Source: Nocardioides halotolerans DSM 19273 (GTDB lineage Bacteria > Actinomycetota > Actinomycetes > Propionibacteriales > Nocardioidaceae). Taken from it: a DNA stretch of 64,000 nt. The notes beneath the pieces were generated by a model that saw nothing but the letters and a program-made list of their open reading frames with translations, was not told where the DNA came from and did not search any database. The DNA is taken from positions 75,399 to 139,398 of the forward strand of contig NZ_KE383926.1 of NCBI RefSeq assembly GCF_000422805.1, in the 5' to 3' direction. Every line of letters begins with the position of its first letter. Position 1 is the stretch's first letter. This document shows, piece by piece, positions 17,179-25,495 of the stretch. The position numbers and the translations under genes are program-made.

Positions 17179-18659
17179 CCCGACCGGTCGCCGGGCTCAG
17201 GGTCGGGGTCGTGGGGCTGGGTGCCATGGGTCGTGGCATCGCCCGGCTCTTCGCGACGGCCGGCGCCGCCGTGACCGTGCTCGACGTCGACCCCGGGGTC
17301 ACGCGGTCCGGACGCGACACCCTGGTCGAGGAGGCCGCCGCGGCCGGGGCACCGTGCGCAGTCGCGATCGCGGCGGACCTCGCCGACCTCGTGCCGCGGG
17401 TGGACCTGTTGTGCGAGGTCGTGCTCGAGGACCTTGCCGTGAAGGCGGCCCTGCTCGAGGACGTGCGCCGGCTGGCCGGGCCTGACCTCGTCGTTGCGAC
17501 GAACACGTCATCGCTCAGCGTCGACGTACTCGGCCAGGCGTACGCTCACCCGGAGCGTCTGGTGGGACTGCACTTCTTCAACCCGCCGACCCGGATGCGG
17601 CTCGTCGAGGTGGTCGCGGGCACCAGGACCGACGACCACGTCGTGGACGAGGCCGTCGCGTGGGTCGAGGAGCTCGGGCAGGTGCCGGTCCGGTGCGTGG
17701 ACTCGCCCAACTTCATCGTCAACCGGATCTGCCGGCCGATCTACCACGAGGCCGCGCTGCTCGTCGCGCTCGGAGTCGCGCCGGAGTCAGTGGACGCCGT
17801 CGTGCGCGCGGTGCACGGGCATCGGATGGGTCCGCTGGAGCTGCTCGACCGGATCGGGCTGCACACCCATCTCGCCTCCTCGACCTCGGCGTACGCCGAG
17901 CTCGGTGACAGCCGCTACGGACCGGTGCCGTACGTCCGGCGGCTGGTCCGGGCCGGGGCACTGGGTGTGCGCAGCGGACGCGGGTTCTACCGCTACGACG
18001 ACGACACATCTCCTCGCGAGCGGCAGGCGGCTGCCGTCGTCCCGCCCGGGCCCGGTGCGGGCCGCGGCGTCGACGTCGTCGGGGCGAGCGCGTCCCGATT
18101 GGCCTCGATCGCTCGGGCGGGCTCTGACCCTGTGGCGGTGGTGGCCGCCGACGTCGCCGACGACGGTTCGGTCCGGGTCGCGCACGAGCTCGCCGCGACG
18201 GGCCGTGACGTCGTCGTCGACAGCTCGGACGCGGTATGGCTGGCCCACCTGCCGCCGGGCGCCGGCATGGTCCATCTCCACCATGCCGGGCCGGGCTGGT
18301 TCGCCGAACGGGTCGTCGACGACGTTGCCCGGCTGGGCGGTGAGGCGGCCGTGACCGCGGTGTTGTCCGCGACGGCCGCCCCGTCGGTCGCTGTACCGGC
18401 GCTCCCGGGCCTCGTCGCGGACCGGCTCAGCGACTGCTTGGTCAACGAGGCGACCGTCGTGGTGCAGGAGGGGATCGCAACGGTGGAGGACGTGAACACC
18501 GCCCTGCGGTACGGCATGAACCATCCGCACGGGCCCTTCGAGCTGCTCGACAGCAGTGGTCCCGCCACGGTGGTCGCGCGTCTCCGTGCGATGCAGGCGG
18601 CGTCGGGGGACGACCGGTATCGCCCGAGCTCCTACTTGCAGCGGCGGTCCCGCGCCTAG
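17175..18659 (+). CDS. 3-hydroxyacyl-CoA dehydrogenase, two C-terminal domains
   Basis: 494-residue dehydrogenase oxidising 3-hydroxyacyl-CoA to 3-ketoacyl-CoA with NAD. The N-terminal Rossmann motif is VGLGAMGRGIARLFATAG, with TNTSSLSV and GLHFFNPPTRMRLVEVV following. CVDSPNFIVNRICRPIYHEA opens the first 3HCDH C-terminal domain, and NEATVVVQEGIATVEDVNTA with GPFELLDSSG shows a second one, the two-domain layout of PaaH-like enzymes. It supplies the step just before the thiolase at 11397. Last gene of the catabolic cluster. Confidence 0.92.
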   Translation: MTRPVAGLRVGVVGLGAMGRGIARLFATAGAAVTVLDVDPGVTRSGRDTLVEEAAAAGAPCAVAIAADLADLVPRVDLLCEVVLEDLAVKAALLEDVRRLAGPDLVVATNTSSLSVDVLGQAYAHPERLVGLHFFNPPTRMRLVEVVAGTRTDDHVVDEAVAWVEELGQVPVRCVDSPNFIVNRICRPIYHEAALLVALGVAPESVDAVVRAVHGHRMGPLELLDRIGLHTHLASSTSAYAELGDSRYGPVPYVRRLVRAGALGVRSGRGFYRYDDDTSPRERQAAAVVPPGPGAGRGVDVVGASASRLASIARAGSDPVAVVAADVADDGSVRVAHELAATGRDVVVDSSDAVWLAHLPPGAGMVHLHHAGPGWFAERVVDDVARLGGEAAVTAVLSATAAPSVAVPALPGLVADRLSDCLVNEATVVVQEGIATVEDVNTALRYGMNHPHGPFELLDSSGPATVVARLRAMQAASGDDRYRPSSYLQRRSRA

Positions 18660-18746
18660 GTGCTCGATCACCCCGAGCTGAACCAGGCCCGTCGCGCCTT
18701 CGTGCTTCGACCGGTTCGCCGACTAGGACATCGAGAGCAGGTCGCC

Positions 18747-20171
18747 TCAGGCGATCGGCAGCACGGCTGGCGATCCACGTCGGGGTGTCGGTAGGACGCA
18801 GGCCGCTGCCGTGGCCAGGACCATGCTGACGCCGAGCATCGCGAAGCCTGCGGTGAAGCCGCCGGACGTCGGATGCCCTGCCACTCCCGAGGAGTCGACG
18901 ATCGCCGCCATCGCCGCGGCACCCGCCGAGCCGCCGAGCGTCCTGGCGTTGGCGTTGAGGCCGCCCGCGGCGCCACTCTGCCCGCTGGGGACCGAGGAGA
19001 TCACGACCGTGGCCATGCACGCGATCACCACGCCCGAGCCGGCCCCGAACATCGCGCTCGCCGTGTGGATCTGCCACGGCTGGGTGTGTCGAGCCGTCAG
19101 CCAGAAGAGGGACGTCGCGATGACTGCGCACCCGCCGACGATCACGGGGCGGGCCCCGAGGCTGCGCTCGAGCCGGGGCGCGGCCATGCCGAAGATGAAG
19201 CTCGTGATCGCCGCCGGGACCAGGAACGCGCACGACTGGGTGATGCTCGCGCCGAACCCGAAGCCGTCTGCCGGGCCTCCTTGGACGAACTGCGGCAGGA
19301 ACCCGTAGAGAGCGAAGGTGCTGAAACCGACCAGCCCGGCGATCGCGCTCGTCGACCAGACCCCGCGACGACCCATCAGTCGCAGGTCGACCAACGGCGT
19401 TGACGCGCTGCGCTCCGAGCGCACCCACAGGACACCGGCCACGACGCTGAGCGCGCCCGCGGTCAGGGTGCGGGGAGCGTCCCAGCCCCAGTCGACCCCC
19501 TTGCTCAGGGCCAGCAGGAGGCTGATCAGCGACGCGGTCAGCAGGACCGTGGACCTTGCCGACGGCAGCCGGCCACCGGCGGGCGTCGGGCGCGGCAGTC
19601 GGAGGTAGGCCGCGATCCCCGCGGCCGTGGTCATGGCCATCGGGACCAGGAACAGGCCACGGAAGCCGACGAGCTCGACGATCGGCCCGGCCAGGATGAT
19701 GCCGATCCCGAAGGAGCCCGCGGCGACCGACGCGAGAGTGGCGAGCGCCCCGCTGTAGCGGAGGTGGAACATGTCACGCGCGATGCCGTAGGTCAGGGGG
19801 AGGACGCCACCGCCCAGCCCCTGGAGCACCCTCGCGGCGATGAGCCAGTGGATGGATGGCGCCACACTCGCGATGAGCGAGCCCCCGGAGAGGATGGCAA
19901 GGGTGATGATGAGCATCTGGGTCTTGCCGACGATGTCCCCGAGCCGCCCGACGATCGGCGTGGTCACCGATGCGCTCAGCAGGTAGCCGGTGAGCACCCA
20001 CGCGACGGTGCCAGGGCTGGCGTCGTAGGCGTCCTGGAACGTGCCCAGGACGGGAACGATGAGGGACTGGAGCAAGGAGAAGGACGCTACCGAGACGAGG
20101 AGTGCCGCCATCGCGAGCGTGTGGGGCGGCTCCTGCTCCGGCCGCTCGTCGGCAGTTCGTGGTGGCGGCAT
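18747..20171 (-). CDS. MFS drug-type efflux transporter (DHA2 family)
   Basis: 474-residue integral membrane protein. The first segment (LAMAALLVSVASFSLLQS) is followed by the MFS signature region GRLGDIVGKTQMLI after helix 2 and the motif-C-like VLQGLGGGVLPLTYGIAR. Size and hydrophobicity fit the 14-helix DHA2 (EmrB/QacA) group, exporting drugs or metabolites by proton antiport. It lies 31 bp downstream of the truncated cyclase gene on the same strand. Confidence 0.9.
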   Translation of the reverse strand: MPPPRTADERPEQEPPHTLAMAALLVSVASFSLLQSLIVPVLGTFQDAYDASPGTVAWVLTGYLLSASVTTPIVGRLGDIVGKTQMLIITLAILSGGSLIASVAPSIHWLIAARVLQGLGGGVLPLTYGIARDMFHLRYSGALATLASVAAGSFGIGIILAGPIVELVGFRGLFLVPMAMTTAAGIAAYLRLPRPTPAGGRLPSARSTVLLTASLISLLLALSKGVDWGWDAPRTLTAGALSVVAGVLWVRSERSASTPLVDLRLMGRRGVWSTSAIAGLVGFSTFALYGFLPQFVQGGPADGFGFGASITQSCAFLVPAAITSFIFGMAAPRLERSLGARPVIVGGCAVIATSLFWLTARHTQPWQIHTASAMFGAGSGVVIACMATVVISSVPSGQSGAAGGLNANARTLGGSAGAAAMAAIVDSSGVAGHPTSGGFTAGFAMLGVSMVLATAAACVLPTPRRGSPAVLPIA

Positions 20172-20202
20172 CTGGAGGGCGGGGACCGGTCGCGGACGCG
20201 GT

Positions 20203-20634
20203 TCAGCGGATCGCGATCGCGTTGGCCGGGCTGCCGGCCCCTCCGCGAAGTCCCATCGGCGCGGACACCAACAAGCAGTCCCACGTGCCGGAGACCCGGC
20301 AGTCGGCCACGAGCTCGTCGAGGTCCCACAGCTCGCCGATGGGGATGCCGAGCAGGTTGAGGAGATGGTGGTGGAGGAACTGCCCTTCGTGGCGGGGGTA
20401 GGCCTCGAGGGCGGGGTTGTCGGCGGCCACGGCGCTGACGTGCAGGTCCCAGAGCAGCCGCGCCATCGACTCGTCGGCGGACAGACCGGAGGTGACGAAG
20501 CTGCTCGCCGGGGGGAACGCGGCCCGGCGCTCCGCGGACAGGGTCTGGTACCACCTCAGCCATCCGGTCGAGATCAGCAGGATGTCTCCGGGGCGTACCT
20601 CCACACCCTGGGCCGCGAGGCAGTCGGCGAGCGC
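20203..20634 (-). pseudogene. Cyclase-family hydrolase, 5'-truncated remnant
   Basis: C-terminal half (about 134 residues from a GTG at 20604; homology seems to continue to about 20634) of a cyclase-family metal hydrolase related to kynurenine formamidase and usually 250-320 residues long. RPGDILLISTGW, the ADNPALEAYP segment and HHHLLNLLGIPIGELWDLDEL are characteristic of the C-terminal part. The N-terminal half with the HxGTHxDxxxH metal site is absent. The frame meets the equally truncated mutase gene head to head at about 20625-20645, so this looks like a breakpoint, not a short functional gene. Confidence 0.65.
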
Positions 20635-21074
20635 GGGTGGTCGCGGCCGAGGTCGCGGAGCGCGGCGGCTCGATCGCCACCATCGACTCCGGCTGGATGC
20701 GCGCGGAGATCGACGAGTCCGCCTGGGAGAGGAGCCTCTTGGAGGCCCGGAGCCCGCGGGTGGGCGATCCGGTCGACGGCGCGGAGGCGGCCGACATCCC
20801 GAGCCTCGGACAGATCGGCTTCCCGATCGACCCGGAGTTCGAGGCCCGTCGCAGTGAGCAGATCGCCGGCTGGCGGGCGCAGCGTGACCAGTCGGCCGTC
20901 GCTTCCGCCCGGCGCTCGCTCGTCCGGGCGGTCGATGCTGGGGGGAACCTGATGCCGGCGATCATCGACGCGTTCCGGGCGGACCTGACCATCGGGGAAG
21001 TCACCCAAGTGCTGCTCGCCCGCTTCGGATCGTTCCATCCGAGGATGCGTGCCCCCGAGGCGGTGGAGTCGTGA
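20635..21074 (+). pseudogene. Methylmalonyl-CoA mutase-like large subunit, 5'-truncated
   Basis: C-terminal 145 residues of a B12-dependent acyl-CoA mutase large subunit; complete ones run about 520-560 residues. RGGSIATIDSGWMRAEIDES matches the family's GG-A-IE-G-x-QREI region, and the last helices (ARRSLVRAVDAGGNLMPAI, FGSFHPR) are typical of mutases that use a separate B12-binding subunit. The entire TIM-barrel substrate domain is missing. A GTG at 20637 could start a fragment but has no SD. Overlaps the intact small-subunit gene. Confidence 0.65.
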
Positions 21075-21478
21075 GCGGCCGGGTCCGAGTGCTGGCGACG
21101 AAGCTCGGTCTCGACGGGCACGACCGAGGGCTGAGGCTGATCGCCCACGAGCTCCGCGACAGTGGGGTCGAGGTGATCTTCCTCGGGGTGGCGACCAGGC
21201 CCGAGGAGGCCGCCAGGGCGGCCGTCGACGAGGACGTGGACGCGATCGCGGTGAGCCTGCTCTCGGGGTCCCACCTCGCGCACGTCGGCAAGCTCCTGGC
21301 CACCCTCAAGACCTTCGATGCAGACATCCCCGTGGTCTGCGGGGGGCTGATCCCCGAGCGTGACGTCCAGGCACTCCTGGACCTCGGCGTCCACTCGGTG
21401 TGTCCCGTGGGTGTGCCGGTCCGGCGCGCCGGCGCGATGATCCTGGAGGCGGTCGATCCCGCTGTCAGCCGTTCATGA
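21071..21478 (+). CDS. B12-binding small subunit of acyl-CoA mutase
   Basis: 135-residue cobalamin-binding domain protein. The DxHxxG signature is present as LGLDGHDRGLRL, giving the axial histidine, followed by SLLSGSH and VVCGGLIP for the nucleotide tail of B12. It overlaps the truncated large-subunit frame by GTGA, so the two were one operon. With its partner broken, this small subunit is orphaned unless another large subunit exists elsewhere in the genome. Confidence 0.85.
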   Translation: MSGRVRVLATKLGLDGHDRGLRLIAHELRDSGVEVIFLGVATRPEEAARAAVDEDVDAIAVSLLSGSHLAHVGKLLATLKTFDADIPVVCGGLIPERDVQALLDLGVHSVCPVGVPVRRAGAMILEAVDPAVSRS

Positions 21479-21573
21479 ACGGCACCCAGGCCAGGCGGTG
21501 AGGAGCCGTGGTCGGGACGGTCGGTCTTCGCTCGCCGTGCGGTCGCCGTGAGCCGCGGCTCGCGCGCGTGGAG

Positions 21574-22794
21574 TCAGCGCTCGGCGCGGACCAGCACCTT
21601 CGGCCCGAGCCGGTGCGCGAGCTCCAGGGCCAGGGCGAGGGCGAGCCGGCGTTCGCCGACGTCGCGGCCCAGCAGCTCGGCGGCCCGGGCGACCCGCTGG
21701 AGCACGGTGTTGCGGTGGGTGTGCAGCCGCGCGGCGGCGCGGGGTGCGTTGTCGGCGACGTCGAGGTAGACGCGCAGCGTCTCGCGCAGCCGCGCCGCGT
21801 TGGGCTCGTCGGCCGCGAGCGGGCCGAGGGTGGCCGCCACGAACTCCGCGGCCCGCTGCTCGTCGCCCGCGGTGAGGGCGATGACCTCCAGCTCGGCGTA
21901 CGTCGCCACCTGCTCGCTCGTCTGCTGACCCGTCACGAGGCGCTGGACGACGAGCGCGGCCTCGTGGCTGCGGCGGAAGCCGCGCACGCCGGCCTCGGTA
22001 GGGCCGACGGCGACCCTGATCTCGGGGGCAGCGTCGGCGAGCGCCTCGCGCAGCTCGGTGCGTGACGGCTCGTGCTCGCCGGCGATCCACGCCCACAGCG
22101 TCGAGCTGCCGGCGGCCATGATGAACGGGCGCCGCGCGCCCACGCTCCTCGACAGGAGCAGGGCGGCCGACTCCAGAGCGCCCTGCGGCACGCCGGGCGG
22201 CTCGGCCCAGAGCACGAGGGCGGTGTGGGGGCGCGAGAGGTCGTAGCCCAGCCGCTTGCCCGCGGTCTCGGTGTCGATCGGGGCGTCCTCGAGGAGGAGG
22301 CGGGCGGTGACCGCCCGCTGCGCGTGCGCCCCGCCGAGGATCTCCTCGCGCTCGTGCTGGGCCTCGGCGACGACCCGGCTCAGCACGTCGTCGACGTACC
22401 GGAACAGCAGCTCCGACGACTCCTCGATCGCCGCGGCGAACATCGGACCGGGTTCGATCACCTCGGCGGCCGCCTCGAGCCAGCGCTGCCAGGCGACCTG
22501 CTGGCCGGCCCGGTAGGCCTGGAAGATCGCACCGAGCTCGATGCCGCGGCGCGCGAGGGTGCGCGCGATGTCGAGCGCCTCGGGAGGTACGTCGGGAGGC
22601 GGCTCCTCGGCGCGGCTGGCCACGACCATGAAGCGCATGAGGTTGGCGCGGTTGCTGGCGTCGACCTCGGCGGCGATCGCCGCGTCCGCACCGAACGCGG
22701 GCACGAGCTCGACGACGGCCCGGTCCATCTCGGCGACGACGTCGTCCAGGCGCGTCGCGAGGCGGTCGGCGATCGCGCCGATCAGCTCGGCCAT
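21574..22794 (-). CDS. PucR/CdaR-type transcriptional regulator
   Basis: 406-residue regulator of the PucR class. The C-terminal domain (LRVYLDVADNAPRAAARL, then HTHRNTVLQRVARAAELLG) is the diagnostic PucR helix-turn-helix; the middle is a GGDEF-like sensory fold and the N-terminus a helical domain with a regulator-specific RsbRD-like look. Start set at ATG 22794 because CACAAT then 6 nt precedes it, a leaderless layout; a longer in-frame start at 22842 is less likely. Target unknown; neighbours are the orphan mutase subunit and a lipoprotein gene. Confidence 0.85.
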   Translation of the reverse strand: MAELIGAIADRLATRLDDVVAEMDRAVVELVPAFGADAAIAAEVDASNRANLMRFMVVASRAEEPPPDVPPEALDIARTLARRGIELGAIFQAYRAGQQVAWQRWLEAAAEVIEPGPMFAAAIEESSELLFRYVDDVLSRVVAEAQHEREEILGGAHAQRAVTARLLLEDAPIDTETAGKRLGYDLSRPHTALVLWAEPPGVPQGALESAALLLSRSVGARRPFIMAAGSSTLWAWIAGEHEPSRTELREALADAAPEIRVAVGPTEAGVRGFRRSHEAALVVQRLVTGQQTSEQVATYAELEVIALTAGDEQRAAEFVAATLGPLAADEPNAARLRETLRVYLDVADNAPRAAARLHTHRNTVLQRVARAAELLGRDVGERRLALALALELAHRLGPKVLVRAER

Positions 22795-23107
22795 GGCTGG
22801 ATTGTGCGAGCGCGGGGCCACTCGACCAGTGTGCCAGCGCACACAGATCCACTGCCACTGCGGACCGCTGCACGTACATGAGGAGTCGTCGGCGGCGTAA
22901 CGTCAACGTTGCCTGGCAGCGGTCTCGGTGCCCCCCACGGGGCCGCGCAGCCGGGCGAGGGCGTGTTCGCGCGCCACTCATGAGAGGCGCTGGGTCCCCA
23001 CGACCCGGTGCCGGTCGCCGGTCCGCGCCTCCCCCGACGCGGGCCGGCGGCCGCCCCCGAGCGGCCCGCGGGCACAGCGGCGGCCCCGGGTGACCTACGG
23101 TCGTGGG
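22795..23107. promoter_or_regulatory. Divergent intergenic region with inverted repeats
   Basis: 313 bp without a gene between the PucR-type regulator (minus) and a lipoprotein gene (plus). Minus-strand -10 CACAAT is 6 nt before 22794. GTGTGC-CAGC-GCACAC (22829-22844) is a perfect 6-bp inverted repeat and a candidate autoregulatory operator. AACGT-CA-ACGTT is at 22899-22910. Plus-strand -10 TACGGT (23096-23101) is 6 nt before the GTG at 23108. The rest is GC-rich with no recognisable gene. Confidence 0.45.
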
Positions 23108-23983
23108 GTGCGACGAGCGACGGCCCTGGCGGTGCTCACGCTCGTGCTGACCGCAGCGGGGTGCGGCGGCGGCGACGCGCAGCCGGTGCCGGAGCCCGCG
23201 TCGAGCGCTGCTTCGCCGAGCCCGAGCGGCGACGCCACGGCCCTGTTCGAGGCCGCGGTCGAGCCGCTGCTCGACCACCAGGTCATCGACTTCACCTACG
23301 ACGTCTACTCCGGCGACGCGCTCGCGATCGAGACCCGCGGCCGGGCGTACCGGCAGGCCGGCTGGAAGGCGAGGACGACGTCACCGAAGGAGCTCGGCAG
23401 CTCCGAGGCGCCGACCGGCGACCAGATCAAGGGGTCGATGCAGGTCCGCGCGGTCGGCGACGACCTCTACATGCAGCTGTCCACGTGGGAACCACCGCTT
23501 GCGGGATGCTGGTTGCGGACCGGGGGCGGGCAGGTGCCGGGCGGGCAGCTCGCGATGACTCCGGGGGCGCCCGGCTACGTGACGCTCCTCGGCGCCCTGC
23601 AGCCCGCCGCGGTGGTGGCGCAGGACGGCGACCGGCTCGTCATCGGCGCCGACGTGCCGTTGCGGGTCGGCCTCCAGCTCACGACCACCGGCGTGCTCGG
23701 CCTGCTCCAGCTCGGCGCCGACCAGCTCGACGGCACGACGGTGCCTGTCGGGGTGGAGGTCACGGCGGGAGTGGTCACCGGCGTCGAGCTCCTGGGCAGC
23801 GACCTGGTCGACGCGGTGCACAGCGCGGGCGGCGACCTCACCGCAGACGCCGAGGCCACCGTCGGTCAGCTGCGCATCGCGGTCGCCTACGACGCCGGAC
23901 CGGACGACGCTCCGCGCGTCGAGGCGCCGTCCGACGACGAGGTGATGACGAACGACGACGTCAGGACAGGGCGGGGCTGCTGA
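23108..23983 (+). CDS. Putative lipoprotein (LppX/LprAFG-like)
   Basis: 291-residue exported protein. Signal MRRATALAVLTLVLTAAGC ends in a lipobox-like LTAAGC, followed by a low-complexity Ser/Pro/Ala linker. The mature part is beta-rich with DFTYDVYSGDALAIETRGRA and AVGDDLYMQLSTW, resembling the LppX/LprG lipid-carrier fold of mycobacteria, though no diagnostic motif could be fixed by eye. GTG at 23108 chosen because TACGGT then 6 nt precedes it; GTG at 23090 is the alternative. Confidence 0.65.
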   Translation: MRRATALAVLTLVLTAAGCGGGDAQPVPEPASSAASPSPSGDATALFEAAVEPLLDHQVIDFTYDVYSGDALAIETRGRAYRQAGWKARTTSPKELGSSEAPTGDQIKGSMQVRAVGDDLYMQLSTWEPPLAGCWLRTGGGQVPGGQLAMTPGAPGYVTLLGALQPAAVVAQDGDRLVIGADVPLRVGLQLTTTGVLGLLQLGADQLDGTTVPVGVEVTAGVVTGVELLGSDLVDAVHSAGGDLTADAEATVGQLRIAVAYDAGPDDAPRVEAPSDDEVMTNDDVRTGRGC

Positions 23984-24051
23984 CCGATTCTGGCGCAACT
24001 CTCGGACGAGAGTGCTTCTCGTAGAGGCGGTGGCAGGGCAAGGTATCCCCC

Positions 24052-24996
24052 GTGAACCTCACTCGACGCCCACGGGCGCACGCGACGGCGCTCGCGATCA
24101 TCCTTTTCATGCTCGGTGGCCTCCTCGCTTCCGTAGCCCCCTCGGCGTCGGCGCACACCGACACCAAGGCGATCAGCCTCACCAACGCCACCACCCAGTC
24201 GGGCCGGGTCTTCCGCGACGCCGTCCCGAGCGCGTGCGGCACTCCCAAGGCCTACCCCGGAGGGACCAACGGCGGCACGACCTACAACTACAGCACCTCG
24301 ACGTACGTCGCCGTGGCCACCGGCTGCCTGACCGTCACCCGGGTGTCCGCGGACTGCGGCGATGCCACGACCGACTCGGCGAACGCCCACGTCGTGCTCT
24401 ACGGCGGCGCCTACAACCCGGCCGACCAGGGCGCCAACTTCGTCGGTGACCAGGGGAGCAGCAACAACGCGAGCTCGTTCGGTGTCGACGTGACGGCGGG
24501 CCAGACCTACACGGTCGTCGTCTCCAACACGTCCGCGCAGGCCAACTGCTCGGTCCAGGTCAAGCTCGAGCAGGACCCGGACACCAAGATCGCGCCCCTC
24601 ACCGGAACCCACGACACCCCGACGCTGACCCTCTCCGGCTCCGACGCCAACACCTATCAGTGCAGCGTCGACAGCGGCGCCTTCGCCCCGTGCACCTCGC
24701 CGGCGAAGATGTCGGGTCTCTCGGTCGGGCAGCACTCGCTGGCCGTGAAGGCGGTGGACGCGGACGGCAAGGTGGACGCGACGCCCGCGACGACGACGTT
24801 CGACCGCTGCGACCGGGCGAAGCCCACGGCCGACGTGGCCGCCGCCACCAAGGCCCTGAAGAAGGCCAAGAAGCAGCTGAAGGCCGCCAAGAAGTCGCAC
24901 CAGGCCCAGAAGATCAAGAAGGCCAAGAAGAAGGTGAAGGCCGCCAAGAAGAAGCTCAAGGCGGCGAAGGCCTCCTTGGCTGCGTGCCCTGCCTGA
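24052..24996 (+). CDS. Secreted protein with lysine-rich C-terminal tail
   Basis: 314-residue protein of unknown function. A Sec signal peptide (about 1-34, ending PSASAHTD) precedes a beta-rich domain of about 140 residues (GRVFRDAVPSACGTP to NCSVQVKLEQ) and a second domain near 185-250 with YQCSVDSGAFAPC, as in bacterial Ig-like or adhesion modules. The last 55 residues are a strongly basic Ala/Lys repeat (KKAKKQLKAAKK type), probably helical, suited to binding anionic wall polymers or DNA. Weak SD AAGG upstream of the GTG. Followed by a perfect hairpin terminator. Confidence 0.7.
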   Translation: MNLTRRPRAHATALAIILFMLGGLLASVAPSASAHTDTKAISLTNATTQSGRVFRDAVPSACGTPKAYPGGTNGGTTYNYSTSTYVAVATGCLTVTRVSADCGDATTDSANAHVVLYGGAYNPADQGANFVGDQGSSNNASSFGVDVTAGQTYTVVVSNTSAQANCSVQVKLEQDPDTKIAPLTGTHDTPTLTLSGSDANTYQCSVDSGAFAPCTSPAKMSGLSVGQHSLAVKAVDADGKVDATPATTTFDRCDRAKPTADVAAATKALKKAKKQLKAAKKSHQAQKIKKAKKKVKAAKKKLKAAKASLAACPA

Positions 24997-25011
24997 CCTG
25001 ATCACGAACGA

Positions 25012-25043
25012 CGACGGCCCCGGGCGCAAGCCCGGGGCCGTCG
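25012..25043. terminator. Bidirectional hairpin terminator with GCAA loop
   Basis: Perfect 14-bp stem (25012-25025 with 25030-25043) closed by a GCAA tetraloop, between the convergent genes ending at 24996 and 25059. No T tract follows, as is usual in high-GC actinobacteria. Confidence 0.85.
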
Positions 25044-25058
25044 CCGTGCTCGGCTCGG

Positions 25059-25493
25059 TCAGGGGGTCATGTCGTAGGTGACCCAGGGTTGCACCTCGGC
25101 GAGCCGGTCGTAGAGGCGGCGCGCGACCGCGTTGTCGGCTCCGGTGATCCAGGTGACCACCCCCCAGCCGCGCTCCCGCGCGAGGGCGCGCAGGTGCTCG
25201 AGCAGCGCCTCGCCGGCACCGCTTCCGCGCCGGGCCGGGTCCACGAACAGGTCGTCGAGGAACCCGCCCCAGTCGCCCTCGAGCGGCCGGGCGAACTCGC
25301 GCACGTGCGCGATGCCGACCACCTCGCCGTCCTGCTCGGCCACGAAGCACTCGAGGTCGCCGAGCTCGGTGATCCGGTGCCAGAGCTGGTCGAGGTCCGG
25401 GGGAGGCACCTCGTAGAACGCGGCGTAGCCGCGGTAGAGCTCAACCCAGCGCTCGCGGTCGCGCGCCGCCGCCGGGCGTACGACGACCGCCAC
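25059..25493 (-). CDS. GNAT-family N-acetyltransferase
   Basis: 144-residue acetyltransferase. The fold is recognisable from VVVRPAAARDRERWVELYRG at the N-terminus, ECFVAEQDGEVVGIAHV, and the acetyl-CoA loop FVDPARRGSGAGEALLEHL with the R/Q-x-x-G-x-G/A pattern. Substrate unknown. GTG at 25493 lies 2 nt after the stop of the VOC gene, so the pair is an operon; a longer frame upstream would run through that gene and is rejected. Confidence 0.85.
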   Translation of the reverse strand: MAVVVRPAAARDRERWVELYRGYAAFYEVPPPDLDQLWHRITELGDLECFVAEQDGEVVGIAHVREFARPLEGDWGGFLDDLFVDPARRGSGAGEALLEHLRALARERGWGVVTWITGADNAVARRLYDRLAEVQPWVTYDMTP

Positions 25494-25495
25494 CG

